Positions 22,601 through 34,218 of a stretch of 64,000 nt of DNA are shown here, one piece after another (positions within the stretch are counted from its first letter, which is position 1; each line of letters opens with the position of its first letter). The stretch covers positions 42,019,529 to 42,083,528 of the forward strand of contig NC_052616.1 of NCBI RefSeq assembly GCF_016545825.1, in the 5' to 3' direction. This stretch comes from Eucalyptus grandis. Its lineage: Eukaryota; Streptophyta; Magnoliopsida; Myrtales; Myrtaceae. The translations under genes were made by a program, and so were the position numbers. Under the pieces are notes generated by a model that was not told where the DNA came from, made no database searches, and saw only the letters and a program-made list of their open reading frames with translations.

Positions 22601-23700
22601 TAAACAGAAGTTTGAATCTTCAAAGTTAAAAGAGTATCCCAAAGGTACATGTCTTGAAACTGAAATTAAGTTTCTAGAAAAACTAGGAACATAAAAGGTC
22701 TTTTCCAAATTTAAAACAAAACCACTATTGAGAACTAGTCTATATCTCCCAATAGCTTCCACATGCGAACGCATCTTGTTTCATGAATAGATGCTTTGTT
22801 CACTTCCCACTAGCTTCCTGTGGTTTTGAAAACCCTGCATGGAATTCGAAATATTGATTGTAGATCCAAAATCAATCCACCAAGTGTTGTGACTTACATC
22901 AGTCATATTAGATTCATAACAAACACAAGAGATTGGATTACCTTTCTTCTCGAGCCAGGCCTTAAATTTGACACAATCCTTCCTTATATGCCCATTCTGT
23001 TTACAAAAGAAGCATTTGGATTCTTTCTTAATGTCAGCTTGGGGAGGTATTTTACCTTTTCCCTTATGCTTTCCATAGCCCTTATTCTTTCCTTGTGTTG
23101 CCAAATGAACACTTTCTCCCAATTCCATAACCAGTCTTTCTTCCTCTTGAACACACATGGTCATGAGTTCATTAATAGACCATTTATTCTTATGTGTGTT
23201 ATAAGAGATCTTGAAAGGAGCATACTGTTGTGGGAGAGTGTTCAGAATATAATACACAATGAAGGATTCAGATATCTCAACCTCAAGATTCTTAAGCTGA
23301 GCTGCAATGTTCCTCATTTGCATGATGTGCTCACGCACACCTCTAACACTAGTGAGCTTCAATGATGAAAACTTCATAATCAGGGTCATGGCATGCGACT
23401 TCTCAGAACTTTCAAACTGCGCATCTATGGCCTCTAATAAAGCTTTAGCATTGCCATGCTGAGCAACTGAACCACGAATACTAGGAGATATCTTAGCTCT
23501 TATAAACATGGCACAAACGCGGTTGGACTGCTCCCATTGTTATCTCAGCTGGAGTGCTCGAATTAGTAGGAGCAGGTGGTTCGTCTTTCCTTATAGCATA
23601 GTCAATGTCCATCCACCCCAATTGAAGAAGAACTGACTCATTCCAACCTTTATAGTTCTCACCATTCAAGTATAGGAACATCAAACTTAAATTCAGAGAA
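19693..23700 (-). pseudogene. Copia gag-pol, disrupted
   Basis: Order in the sense of transcription: gag (from 23684; frame change near 23500), zinc knuckle CFFCKQNGHIRKDC (about 22973-23014), protease, integrase, RT and RNase H. The protease motif reads WWIDFGST near 22880, where DSG is usual, so the catalytic triad is changed. Stops or shifts follow near 22780 and in the integrase core (22447-21983). The integrase C-terminal part is 21982-21263. The RT begins at 21223 and has a TGA for a conserved Gly just after RLVAK (about 21011), then is open to 19778. YVDD is at about 20630-20641, and RNase H has GYSDADFAG and DNSAAVFMAKN. A small indel after RERVKDE precedes the final adpltkgmpp-like end. 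Confidence 0.9.
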
Positions 23701-24928
23701 ATTCACAGTTGCGAAACCGCATATCAAATAATCATGCTTATGTCACAAAATTTGAGGCAAATATAAATAAATCATGTTTTACCAATGTAAACATGTCACA
23801 ATATGAATCACATAACATAAAAAACTACCTTGTGGGCTAAGCTTTTAATTTAAATAGATTCATAATTACTTCATGAAGAAACTACCATATTATATGCCTT
23901 TTCTTAATCCCTGTGGGTAAATTAAGAAAAAATAATATGATATTTCATCCTAATTAATCATATTAATATAATGAAAATTCATGTGGGATAAAATTCATCA
24001 TATTAATATAATTAATTACAATCAATGTCCATTTCTAAATATGATCCGGAGCATTTAATATATAATTTAATTAATTAAAGATGATGTGGCTACTCTCTAA
24101 TTAATTAATTATATGAATCATTGGACATTAAATTTCATGCATAAAATATTCATAAAAAAATGCATGAAATGACATAATAAATAAATACATCAAGGGCAGA
24201 ACAGTAAATAAATAAATTGGCCAAGGGCAAGATTGCAAAAACATGAAAAATTTGGGGCAAAAATGTAAAAAAAAGAGCCGCGGGTGGGAGACGACAGGCG
24301 CGTGCTCGGCAGGCGCTAGAATCCGCGCGGGCGCGTACCCCACATGCGCGCCGTTCAGCGCACAGGTGCGTGCGTTGCACGTGCCAGGCAACTGCCAAGG
24401 GCAGTTCCGCGCGCGTGGACTCCACGCGCCAGCCGTTGGCGCGCGTGAGCCCACGCGTCTTCTTCCTCGCGCGACGAAAGTCGTTTTCTTCACCGCTTTT
24501 CACCGTTCCGTCGCGGTTTCGCCAGCGTTTCTTCTTTGGCAGCCCATCCTAGACAGAAATAAATAATGGGTTTTGAAGAGCATGCCGGCACGATCACATG
24601 GGTCCAAGTTTCGGCGAAAATGAGCAAAAATTGCCCCAAAATCAGACGAAAATACCCAAAAACACAAATCCTCAACCACCGCGACTTCCGCCGCCCGATT
24701 AACCTCTGGCGAACACCGTTATGCCAAAATAACTCATGGCTAATATTCCTCATGGTGGTGCGACTGTACGGGTCCGAAATCAAGGGGTGGGTCGCCGGAA
24801 TTTTTCTGGAATTTGCGAGTTTCTCTCTTGGCCTCATAACTCCGAATTACTGTTCATGTTACAAAAACCCGAAAATACACCGAAAACACACAAAAATACA
24901 ACAAAAACAAGGCAGAGGCCTTTAACAT
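23701..24928 (-). other. Long 5' leader of the copia element with a GC-rich segment
   Basis: About 1.2 kb lies between the PBS and gag. 24280-24470 is strongly GC-rich (gcgcgtgctcggcaggcg and similar) between A/T-rich flanks, and 24590-24900 is intermediate. No gag homology was seen here; the open frames look incidental. Confidence 0.55.
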
Positions 24929-24940
24929 GCTCTGATATGA
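24929..24940 (-). other. Primer binding site (initiator tRNA-Met type)
   Basis: Minus strand TCATATCAGAGC, 10 of 12 identical to the standard TGGTATCAGAGC, 2 nt inside the 5' LTR. Confidence 0.85.
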
Positions 24941-24942
24941 AA

Positions 24943-25301
24943 TGTAAGACAAAATAATTCAAATGCGGAAGTCAGGATCGATTAAAGACAAACCTCCAGC
25001 CATTGTTCTTGTTTAAGTTCGTCAGAAAACCTGAAATTAAAGAAGATTGGGGACACGCTACTACCCTAATTCACTCTCGTACTGATGGTGTATTCTGAAT
25101 GAGAGCGTTTGAGTTAGACCTTGTCATCACCCGTTAGAAATGAACGTACGTTCCTATTTATATCTCGTCTTCCATCAAGACGGTCACCAAATGGGCGGTT
25201 GTCACGAAAGGGTACGAAGCGTGGAAAAACTTCATGTCGAATAGTCGTAACTTTAAGAGAAAATATGGGTCTAAAATGTGGGATCACAAAAATAAATAAC
25301 A
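24943..25301 (-). repeat. 5' LTR of the minus-strand copia element
   Basis: Upstream LTR in the sense of transcription. TG...CA ends, 359 bp. Confidence 0.9.
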
Positions 25302-27130
25302 TAAGCCAGATGAGAGCCACAACTAGGCCAACCAGCAAGAATTCAACCCATGTCCCACCACATCAATGCCTCGCCCAGGGTTACAAGCCCGCGCAACTGA
25401 GCTCGGGGAACGGCTTTCAATAACTATGCCTCTAGTGAAGTGTGCATTGCCCTGATAAATGCCTAATGGGGGACTTCCGTGCACACCGCATTGTTCCCTT
25501 TGTCACACTTCGTAACTCTCTACGCACAATTCAGAACTCAATGGATTTGGAATTTTCTTCAATATCCACTGTTCTTTGGATCGAGAAGTGGCCAAACCAC
25601 GGTAGAAAGTGAAATCCCTACTTAAATCATGATCGAAAAGCACTGCAAAAGATGGACCAAGCATGCTCTTCTTAAAAGCACTTATTTATCAATCAAAGGA
25701 GAAGAATTTGGATATATGGATCAAAATGACAAGCAAATTCTTGAAGATATTAAAATCAAGGGATTGACAGTTCTTATAATATAATGATCTCTTTATTTAT
25801 TATTTCTATTGTTGTATTATTTTCTTATGAAGTGTAACATTTTGTAATATCCTTATATAATGGACACCATCCCCACACATTGTACGTTGAGATTAATAAT
25901 CAAACACCTTTGTTCTTTTTATGGTATCAGAGCAGGAGTTACAAGTTCAAATCTTTTTAGGTCTCTATTTACATCTCCAATTACATTTCCATGCCTTAGG
26001 CTTAGGACAAAGTCCAGTTTACTCATGATGGAGAGTTTTAGAGTAAATAAATACCATATCACGTCAATATCTATAACTTAAGCTTTTAGAACAGCTGATA
26101 ATTATCTCATAAAAACAAGCAAAATGATGTCAAAGAAAAGTAATACGATAATTCCATGCAAAATTTAAAAGTAGAATGCATCCTAATTATACTTCCCCTA
26201 GTAAATGAATACATAAAAGCAAGAAGACAAATGGGAGAAATTGATGTAAATCCTCCAAAAAATCACCAAGAAGAGATCGCTATTCATTGTGCCTATGGGA
26301 ATAAATCTCAAACTATTCCCAAATGAAAGACATTATTCTTGCTCGAGTTAATTACACTATATTCTTCATTCTAGTTCTTTTTGCCTTTTCTCACATAGTC
26401 ATGAATCAATTCTCAGCTTGGAACAGGCGGGCATGGTGAGACCCACGGCAAGCTCGACCTACAGAAATTGAAGCCATGTCCCATCACAACGACGCCCCCA
26501 CCTGGGCCACAAGCCCCCGCAACCAAGCTCGGCAGGTGGCATTTATGGATGAGCCTCTTCTAAAGTGTGTATAATATGATGTATGCCCAATGTGGGACTC
26601 ATGCACGGGATTGCTTGCATTTTTCCCCTTCGTCACACTTCATATATCTCTCGCTGCATGATTCAAAAATCAATGGATACTTTCTTTAATATCCACTATT
26701 TTTTGAATTGAGAAGCGGCCAATCCATGGCAGAAAGTGAAATCCTGAGTAAAATCATGATAAAAAGTACCATTCTTAAAGGCAATGATTTAATCATTCAA
26801 GGAAGAAGAATATGGATACGTTGATCAAAATCACAAGCAGATTTTTTAAGATACTAAAATTAAGGGATTGACAACTCTTGTGATATAATGATCTTTTCAT
26901 TTAATATACCCATTGTCATATTGTTTCCTTGTAAAGTGTAACAATAATAGCGGGCATTTTCTCAACAAATTGCGCATTAAGATCAATATTCAAACATCAT
27001 TGTTCTTTTATAGTTAGAGTATGAGTCGTGAGTTCAAATCTTTCAATGTCCTTATTTACCTCTCAATTACATTTCTATGCTTTAGGCTTAACATTTTTAA
27101 ATTTTAAAGTAATTAATAGTGGTTTCACAA
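25302..27130 (+). mobile_element. TRIM-like retroelement relics, two tandem units (left block)
   Basis: Unit A has a perfect tRNA-Met PBS TGGTATCAGAGC at 25922-25933. About 100 bp later comes a purine-rich segment and then ttagagtaaataaatacc (about 26036), which looks like the start of the next LTR. Unit B repeats the order with a decayed PBS near 27010. The sequence between (about 26036-27008) would be a shared LTR of roughly 1 kb. An internal domain of only about 114 bp with PBS and PPT fits TRIM elements. The LTR ends are not clean TG...CA, so the class is tentative. No protein is encoded. Confidence 0.5.
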
Positions 27131-28166
27131 AATCTCATAGAATAATGTTGAAAAAGTACGCTAATTCAATTTAACAACTAGAAAGTAGAGATAGTTCATG
27201 CATTTTAATTATATTTTGCTTAGTAAATGAATAGAGAAAAGCAAGGAGAGAAATAGGAGAAGAGATTGCTGTAAATCCTATAAAAATCATGGAAAAGTGT
27301 AAGAGTTTTGAAAAAAAGAAAAAAGTCAACAAGAAAAAAATTGCAAGAGAAAAGAGAGCGGGAGTAGAAAAACTGAAAATGGGCAGCCTCCTTCAATCTT
27401 TTAATAACCAAGATAAGTGTGCTCTTTTTTTTTTTTTTAACTGTTTTTGTAATCGATTAATACTTAACCATGGAGAAAGGATTAGACTTTCCTTCTTCGA
27501 TTGCAAAAAAGTAAAAGGTATTGTTGATGCCTAATTTAATTGGTTTTTGTCAATATATTTGTATATATTAGACATAAAATAATTAATTTTTTTTTCTTAT
27601 CTTGTTCGGATGAATGGAGCAATTTCATTAATGAAAATAATGTTAGTGATAAAGACAAGATGAACAATTCAATCGAAGATGCTAGTGATAAAAAGTCATG
27701 ACACCATGAGATACTAAGTTATTAGTGATGAAAGCAACTTCAAGGCAATCAAAGAGTTTTTCTACAACAATTTGATTTGAGTGAAAAAAATGAAAAGTTA
27801 TAATGTATAACGATTTTTTCATTAGTTGCAAAGCTGACATTTCAAGTGTTTGTTTATCTTTGAAATGCAATATATCTTTCCAGTTTAAAAAAAAAAATTA
27901 AAAACAAACAAGCGAAACCGGTCAAAGCATTGTCCTGGTTTCCTCCGGTAAAACTTGTGGCTGGTATTAGACGGTTAGAAAATGAAAATCAGGGCACCAT
28001 TAGGCTAGCCAAGTCCTTTTGTGAAATGTCTTCTCGAACAAAGAATTGGGCGATAGTGGATAGAAGTTCTCTTTCTAGGGTTGATAGCATTAGAAATTAT
28101 AAACCGATAGCCTATTATAAATTTTAACCAAATTAATTTTCCTTTCCTTAAAAATGACTCAAACTG
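27131..28166. other. Duplicated block sequence, no gene seen
   Basis: 27200-27450 matches 57710-57897 plus 59145-59200, and 27930-28166 matches 59225-59390. An A/T-rich insertion-like stretch lies at 27540-27900. No coding sequence supported. Confidence 0.5.
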
Positions 28167-28174
28167 ATACACAT

Positions 28175-28999
28175 TAAGGGTGATCGTGTCCAGGGTGAGT
28201 AGGGTCTAGACCTGGACCCTGTACCCGACCCTGTTTGTATTGGACCCTGTACTTGATTTACCTTGTTTTTCCAGTCCAGTTCCAGAGTCAACCCTATTTT
28301 CATTGGAACCTGTTTTGCAATTTCCCGATATCCTATACGACTTCAAATTTTATATAAATACGCGAGAAAATAATGTAATCCTCCTAATTTGTATCGAAAC
28401 ATTAAACACTTGTAATAAATAAATACATACACTTTTTTTACTAAACAAAAATTAAGGATCAACGGGGTTAATACATGGCTAATTATAATAAATAAAATCA
28501 TAAGGCAAAGAATTAGTAACAAACGTGGGTATAATATTAGTCTTATTCTCACAATTATTACATGAAGCTACTCATTTATGCAAGCATAAATCCTCCTACA
28601 AAAGAGAAATTAGGCAAGCTAATCCACGTGGTCAATGAACACCATCTGTCTGTCGGACGCTATGAGAGGGAGCCGATGAGGGAAGGAAGCAAGTGAGGAA
28701 GAGGAACAACGAAAGAGGAGTGTCGTGCTTGTTTAAGAAAGCCAAGAAGAAAAACATCATGTGATTGCAGGAGTAAGAATAGAAATAAGGGGAAAAAAAT
28801 AGGGTTTTGGACCTATATTTACAAAATTGGTTCCAAAACCAATCTGAGAACCGCTTCTTAGGTGGGTAATCAATCAGACCGGTTCCCAAACCAATTTAAA
28901 CCAATTCCAAATTTTAGGAACCGATTCTCAGACCAGTCTCAATGGAAACCGGTTCTTGACCCTGTTTTCCGGGTATACCCGGTCCGGTTGCACACCCTA
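28175..28999. mobile_element. hAT-like MITE, left block only
   Basis: Ends are taagggtgatcg and gcacaccctaa-like inverted repeats. Flanks atacacat (28167-28174) and atacacac (29000-29007) match at 7 of 8. The interior is palindromic, with tggaccctg and cggttcttgaccctg arms. The right block at about 59390-59405 is continuous across the site, so the insertion happened after duplication. Confidence 0.75.
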
Positions 29000-29007
29000 A
29001 TACACAC

Positions 29008-29620
29008 ATCACATTTACCCTAAAATAATTTTCATTTCACGAAAAATCTCAAATTGGTTCTATTGGCCATAATATATCCTCCATTAGCAATTTAGGATTC
29101 AACATGGAGTATAAATTTGGAAGAAAGGCACCGGTTTGAGAGTTTTCGTGAGATGAAAATTAGTATGGTATATATCTGTCATTAGTTTAATATTTTTTGT
29201 AAGAGAAAAAAATAGTTTTGAATAAACATGTTATGGGTACTAATTTAAGATTTTTAACAATAGTAACTTTTTTCATTGATATTTTAATTATGGAGGCAAG
29301 TAAGGAATGTTCTTTTTTTGTGGCCCTAAAGGACGGAGGGAAAGGCAAATTCCTTATGCGGGCAGCAATTACGTCCCTTGACGTTGTTTACAAGATAAAG
29401 TAACTTGTGTTGGGTGGAATAAAAATTAATGCCTGGACCTGCTCCGCGCATCAGCAAAGGTGACGTCAATAAAGACAGGTTCTCCCTTTCACCTCCGCAC
29501 GGAGGAAACGAACTCTCGAAGGTTTTAAACTTCTTGGCTCTCTTACACTCACCAAGAACACAATCTGTCTTCATCCTTAAAAAAAAAAAGAAAAAAGAGA
29601 GAGAGAGAGAGAGAAGCCGA
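29008..29620 (+). promoter_or_regulatory. Upstream region of DUF4220 gene, left copy
   Basis: Collinear with 59400-60000 of the right copy, including aaggacgga, cctggac and acactcaccaagaacacaat. It ends with an A-run and (GA)n tract at 29581-29614, directly before the ATG; the right copy has a shorter A-rich leader. An upstream in-frame ATG at 29429 exists but its sequence is not conserved as protein, so 29621 is preferred. Confidence 0.55.
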
Positions 29621-31782
29621 ATGGTGGCGGCGAACCAAACCATCACCGGGGCCAGCGTGGTTGTGAAGAGGGTCCAATCCCCGAAGGGCATGCTCGTGCA
29701 GATAGAGGTCGCCGTGGGCTCAGTCGCCTTCCTGCTCCTCTTCCTCACGGCTTTCGGCTTATTGAGGCGTCGGAGCAACAATTCAGTGCTCAATGGCGTG
29801 CTGTGGGCAGCGTACACTCTCTCGGGCTACTTGATAACGTACACGCTCGGGCTAATGCGCGAATCCCCTTTCCGCAACCCACTGTTCCCGCTGTGGGCGA
29901 CTTTCCTGATGATCTTTCTTGGAAGCTCAAACTCCTTTTCTGCATATAGCCTCGCGGACATCAAGCAGCGGAAGAAATATGCTTGTCAACACTACTTAAT
30001 CACGTTCATAGGGTTACTAACATTGTGGACGCTCTATCTGACCACCTTGCCGTCAACGCTAGCGGTTTTCCTGCTCTGTTTCGTCATCCTTGTGCTTAAG
30101 ACCACAGAGAGAGCACTATCTCTCATGTCGGTGAGCGCGTTTGGCCAGGATCGAATGACAAAATGGGTCACGGATCATATGAGCTCCATGTATTGTTGCC
30201 GAGAACCCTGCAAAGCCGATCCCATCACTATGAAAGGATACAAATATGTAGTGAAAGTGAGCTGGACCGCACTCGAGAAAGTCTTTGGCAAAGTCGCAGC
30301 AACAAAGGCAAGTTCCAAAACGGATTCAAAAGACCACGAGGAGGAAGTCATCACCATAGAAAACGTGTGGGCGTGCAAAGGGCCTCTTTTGAGCTCAAGC
30401 GGGGGAGACCGGGATGGCAAGGTCAAGGATATTTGTCTCTCTTATGCGCTCTACCTGCTTCTCCGTTTGAAATTTTTGCACTACTCGTTGCCGGAAGATA
30501 TTCATAAGAAGACGTGGTGCTTGATTCGAGATGGGATTCTTCGCGAAGAAAATGGGTATGGGCGAGCATTTCGAGTTGCCCAAATCGAGCTTACCTTTCT
30601 TCACGATTTTTTCTACACCAATTACCCCATCATTTTCCAAGCGCGCCTTTGGCAGCTGAAAGTGGTGGAGCTTTTGTGTTTGATCACAGGCACCCTGGTA
30701 ACAGTTGTATTCCTGATGCCCAAGACCACAAAGCCTCAAGATGTCGTTGTCCAATTGGTGACATCCAATGGGTTGAGCGTCGACGTTCTCTTGACTGCCG
30801 TCGTTCTCTTGGTATTCATATGTGTTGAGCTTGTTCAGCTCTTTCAGATGGCCACATCCGATTGGGCGAAAGTTGAATGGCTTTGCAACTACGTGCAAAA
30901 GGTGTCGTGGCAAGGGAGCAAGCCCATCGAGAAGCTGATAGGACTAATATGCCGGGTACGTCTGAAGCCTTGGCAATGGAAACTTCGCCAATACTCTTTT
31001 CTCAAATCGTACAATTACGTCCCTTCCAGATTTCTCCACAATTTCTGCACAGTCAATTTCATTGATGTTGTTAGGAGCGGTCAAAAACAAGGCGCTCCCG
31101 TTAGATTGTCGGATGAAGTGAAGAAGGCTGTGTTTGATTCTCTGATAAAATGGAACGGGAAATTGGAGAATGGACAAGCTTCCTTGAGACTAAACAACGT
31201 GCCGGTCCAACTCACTGACGCGTTTAGGCTCGAGACACAAACTGAAGTTATAATGGTTTGGCATATAGCTACGAGCTTTCTTGAACACATGCAGTCATCG
31301 CCCCAAGATCCAAACTTCAAGGTAGCGACTAACTTGTCCAAATATCTTGCTTATTTGGTGGCATTCGCCCCCATATTTTTACCCGATCACCTTGATGACA
31401 CGGAGAACATATTCGACCGAGTCATCCTTGAAGCGCGGAGGAGCTTAAGGTGTGCAAGACAGATCGAGAAAAAATCAACAAACTGAAGGAGATCGGGGAA
31501 ACACTAGAAAATATGGAAACACAAGAAAATACGGTTATGAAGAAGGGCGCTCGGTTGGGGGTTCTACTCCTGAAGGAGGAGCCGCAGCGCATTTGGAAGA
31601 TCCTGGCTGAGTTTTGGGCCGAACTAATGGTGTATGTGGCTCCATCGGACAAAGCAAAAGCGCACATCGAGCACTTGGCAAAGGGAGGAGAGTTTGTGAC
31701 TCACTTGTGGGCTTTGGTCTCTCATGCTGGCATAGAGCGAGAGCATTCGCAAACTCTCACGCAAAGCCTAAGCTGGCCCTAG
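29621..31782 (+). pseudogene. DUF4220/DUF594 membrane protein, left copy, one frameshift
   Basis: The family is plant-specific, with no established function. From ATG 29621 (MVAANQTIT) the frame is open for 621 codons to a stop at 31484-31486. The N-terminal half has hydrophobic segments (VAFLLLFLTAFGLL, then LWAAYTLSGYLITYTLGL and LWATFLMIFLGSSNSF, the DUF4220 signature). More membrane segments follow near LLCLITGTLVTVVFLM and LLTAVVLLVFICVELVQLF. A 1-nt deletion near 31437-31441, relative to the right copy, shifts the frame. The DUF594 tail (WKILAEFWAELMVYVAP, HIEHLAKGGEFVTHLWALVSHAGIE) continues in another frame to a TAG at 31780-31782. Unless the indel is an assembly error, the product lacks most of DUF594. 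Single exon. Confidence 0.85.
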
Positions 31783-32440
31783 CGATGCAAATATGGTATA
31801 GCTAGGGGAGCTCAGTCGTGGCAGCTACCTTAAGTGTACTTTCGACCTACGCAACATTTCTTCGATTACTCGCATTCAGGAAGATTTCTTGAGTAGATGG
31901 GAAACAATTCGAATGTGGGATTACATCTTGTCTAGCTGACTTTGTTGTTTTCTCGGAGTTAGTTTCAGATAACCAGCTTGCAATGATCGTTTCGAGATGT
32001 TGAGAATTAATTGTATAAGCAAGTAGTAATATTGAGTGGTTCTAGAGAGCAGTTTGAATTTGGTCAGGAGGGTCTGTGTACCGTATGTAATTTAGATGAC
32101 ATGGCTTGCTAGTATTCCACGGAGTGATATATCAACAATTTCTTCTTGTATATCTAAAGTCCCCAGCTTGTCAGCCACTTTCTTTTTCCTTTCAACTATG
32201 GCGTTTAGGGTTGAGAAAAATAGGTGTTCCATCCCCTATTCTTCTTTGTGAACTTGAGTTCTTCAATGTGCTAAGCGACAGAGCACAACGAAGAAAACTT
32301 CCGCTTCAAAATCAAGGAAAAAATAAATCTTGACTTCTGGGTGTAACAGTTAGCTGTCTCTTTAGCTTAAGCAAACGAGACACGCGGTGAATAATGAATA
32401 CCAGTCACAGACAGGATAAATTATTGTGTAGACAATGGCA
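31783..32440 (+). other. 3' flank of DUF4220 left copy
   Basis: The first 50-60 bp match the right copy (gcgatgcaaatatggtatagctaggg), then similarity stops: this is about the right end of the duplicated block. The remainder shows no gene. Confidence 0.5.
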
Positions 32441-33100
32441 TAAGTGAGTCAAGCTAGCCACTTCAGAGCTACTCGAGTTCGACTCGCAAATATTATTTGT
32501 ATTCGGCTCAATTTTTGTCAATTCAATTTGAGTTCCAAACCTAGAAAAGAAAGAGAGGCAAAAAAGGCGAGGCTAGGGGCTCTCCATCTCTAGGAAGGTT
32601 GTGTCGAGAATCTTGTAATCTAGCCTTCCTTCTTCTAGTGAATGCTTTCAACCATTTAGTAATCTTCCCCCCCCCTAGCGGGGCATTCTTTTAGTCTTTT
32701 CAATGGTACTTGAACCTGGCTATGACTCTCCCAAGTATAGTGATCAGTTCCATCTTTCCCCTGAATTTCATCAGTTCTGAGCACAAGTGCCTTCTCATCT
32801 ATCTTCATTCCAAAGGTGAAATTTCCTTCGAGCGACTGTAACTGCTATGGCCAGTAGCTTGAATATTTAATTAAGTCAAACTTGTGTTATAATGTGTTTT
32901 CAAAATTCGCTTTGACTAAAATTTATTGGTAAATCAAGTTGAGCTCAAACTCGTTGGGAAGTTATTTGAGTTAGAAATGAGCTTGAAAGATCAAAGCTTA
33001 ATCAAGCTCAAGTCGAGTACTTCGAGCCTTGCATATCCACATTGATTCGAGCTCTAGACCTACGTTGGCTCGACTCTGTTACTCCCTTATCATAGAGTAT
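32441..33100. repeat. Probable decayed inverted-repeat element
   Basis: Both edges are rich in gagctc/cgagctt words (gagctactcgagttcgactcg at the left, gattcgagctctagacc and ggctcgactc at the right), as in common plant MITEs. A G/C-poor insert at 32560-32830 separates the arms. Ends not defined. Confidence 0.4.
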
Positions 33101-33424
33101 GGCTCGATTTATGCCTATCTCTTGTAAAGCAACTTTTGAATTTCTCTTTTGAAGAAAAATCGTAATCAATGCACTTTGGAGATTTCAACTTTCAAAAGTT
33201 GCAATAAAAGAATAAGAAATAATAAATTCACTACAAAACCTATCTATATACTAAGTCAATAATTTGCATGAAATAACGAAACCGACATTGAGACTTATAT
33301 TACATTGTTTACTACATTGTGTCTGCAGTACATGCATGATGTGAACAGTGTACTACACTACAGTGAAGGCCACCTTGTATAGTGCCATCACCGATATAGT
33401 GTTGTTACAGTGCCTTCCAAAGGG
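33101..33424. other. Intergenic, nothing recognised
   Basis: A/T-rich, no gene or clear repeat. Confidence 0.4.
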
Positions 33425-33720
33425 ATAGTTACCAAAACAAAGTCATAAATATATCATACGGATGCCAATTGAATCATAAACTTTTCAATCTTGCTATTTG
33501 AGTTACAAATCTTTTGATGATTTCGTAATGTAGTCAATTCGGCCAATTGGGACTAGCAATCGCTGATGTTGATGCCGGCTATCTTACGTAGGATAACCAG
33601 TGTTGACATGGACAATTTTTACTCTTTTTTGTTTATTATTTTTTCATAACTTTTTCTTCTTTTTTTTCATAACTTCTTTTTTCTTTCACAACACTAATAC
33701 CGAGATATACTATCGCAATG
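33425..33720. mobile_element. Left half of a foldback MITE (relative of 44455-45075)
   Basis: gtcataaatatatcatacgg...ccaattgaatcataaac and the tcggccaattgggactagcaatcgctgatgttgatgccgg segment follow the same order as 44470-44600. The right half is missing; it stops in a T/C-rich run at 33610-33700. Confidence 0.5.
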
Positions 33721-33744
33721 TCACCACAAATTGACAATGAGATA

Positions 33745-33905
33745 GATCATATTTTCCATGTTCCATAATCTAGTGCTGTTGGTAGAATCATGTATGCTAT
33801 GATTTCATTGATTTGTACTCGTCCTGATTTTGCACATGCTATTAGTGTTGTGAGTCACCATATTGTAAACCCTAGAAAGCAGCATTTCAGAAGACCATTG
33901 ATACC
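33745..33905 (+). pseudogene. Copia RT fragment
   Basis: Translation with small breaks gives SSAVGRIMYAM, then ICTRPDFAHAISVVSHH, the conserved copia segment C-terminal to the RT active site. Only about 50 residues survive. Confidence 0.75.
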
Positions 33906-33944
33906 TTCATTCATAGCAATGAGCTAATACAAGTGAGTAAGCAT

Positions 33945-34218
33945 GCTAACTCTTCCCAAATTTCCTTTGCACATTCACAACTACAGATTCAATTGAATTT
34001 GCATCTAAAGCACAATGTAGCAAATTCATAGCCTTAGCATTTGATTGGACTTGCTTAGTATCATTTGTATTCTACCCTTCTTCACAATTTGGCATCTTTA
34101 CCCCATTTACATTCTTAGTTGGTGCATGCAGACCATTCCTATTAACATGCCGCAAATCATTATCTCGAGAATCAAAAAAGCTTCTCATCCTACCTTTCCA
34201 TAATTTGTACTTTGTAGT
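33945..34218 (-). pseudogene. Copia gag (UBN2-like) fragment
   Basis: Minus-strand translation gives KYKLWKGRMRSFF near 34200, and AMNLLHCALDANSIESVV further on, typical of the copia gag N-terminal domain, with one in-frame stop. It is in the opposite orientation to the RT fragment next to it, so the two are separate relics. Confidence 0.65.

Larger units (their letters stand above)
18968..25301 (-). mobile_element. Ty1/copia LTR retrotransposon, nearly full length, minus strand
   Basis: LTRs at 18968-19327 and 24943-25301 start TGTAAGAC and end AATAACA. They differ at about 12 of 360 positions by eye (roughly 97 percent identity). Flanks are gaagc (18963-18967) and taagc (25302-25306), a 4-of-5 match. 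PBS 24929-24940 and PPT 19328-19338 are in place. The interior encodes gag, protease, integrase, RT and RNase H in copia order, with several disruptions, so the element is no longer autonomous. It interrupts the duplicated block: 18900-18967 continues at 25302, as shown by the unbroken match at 55600-55720. Confidence 0.95.

Noticed and set aside
24243..24925. Open frames in the copia leader
   Set aside because: No gag similarity; they come from GC-rich or A-rich composition.
29429..29620. N-terminal extension of the left DUF4220 frame
   Set aside because: It is a Lys/Arg/Glu-rich translation of an A-run and (GA)n tract that is not conserved as protein in the right copy.
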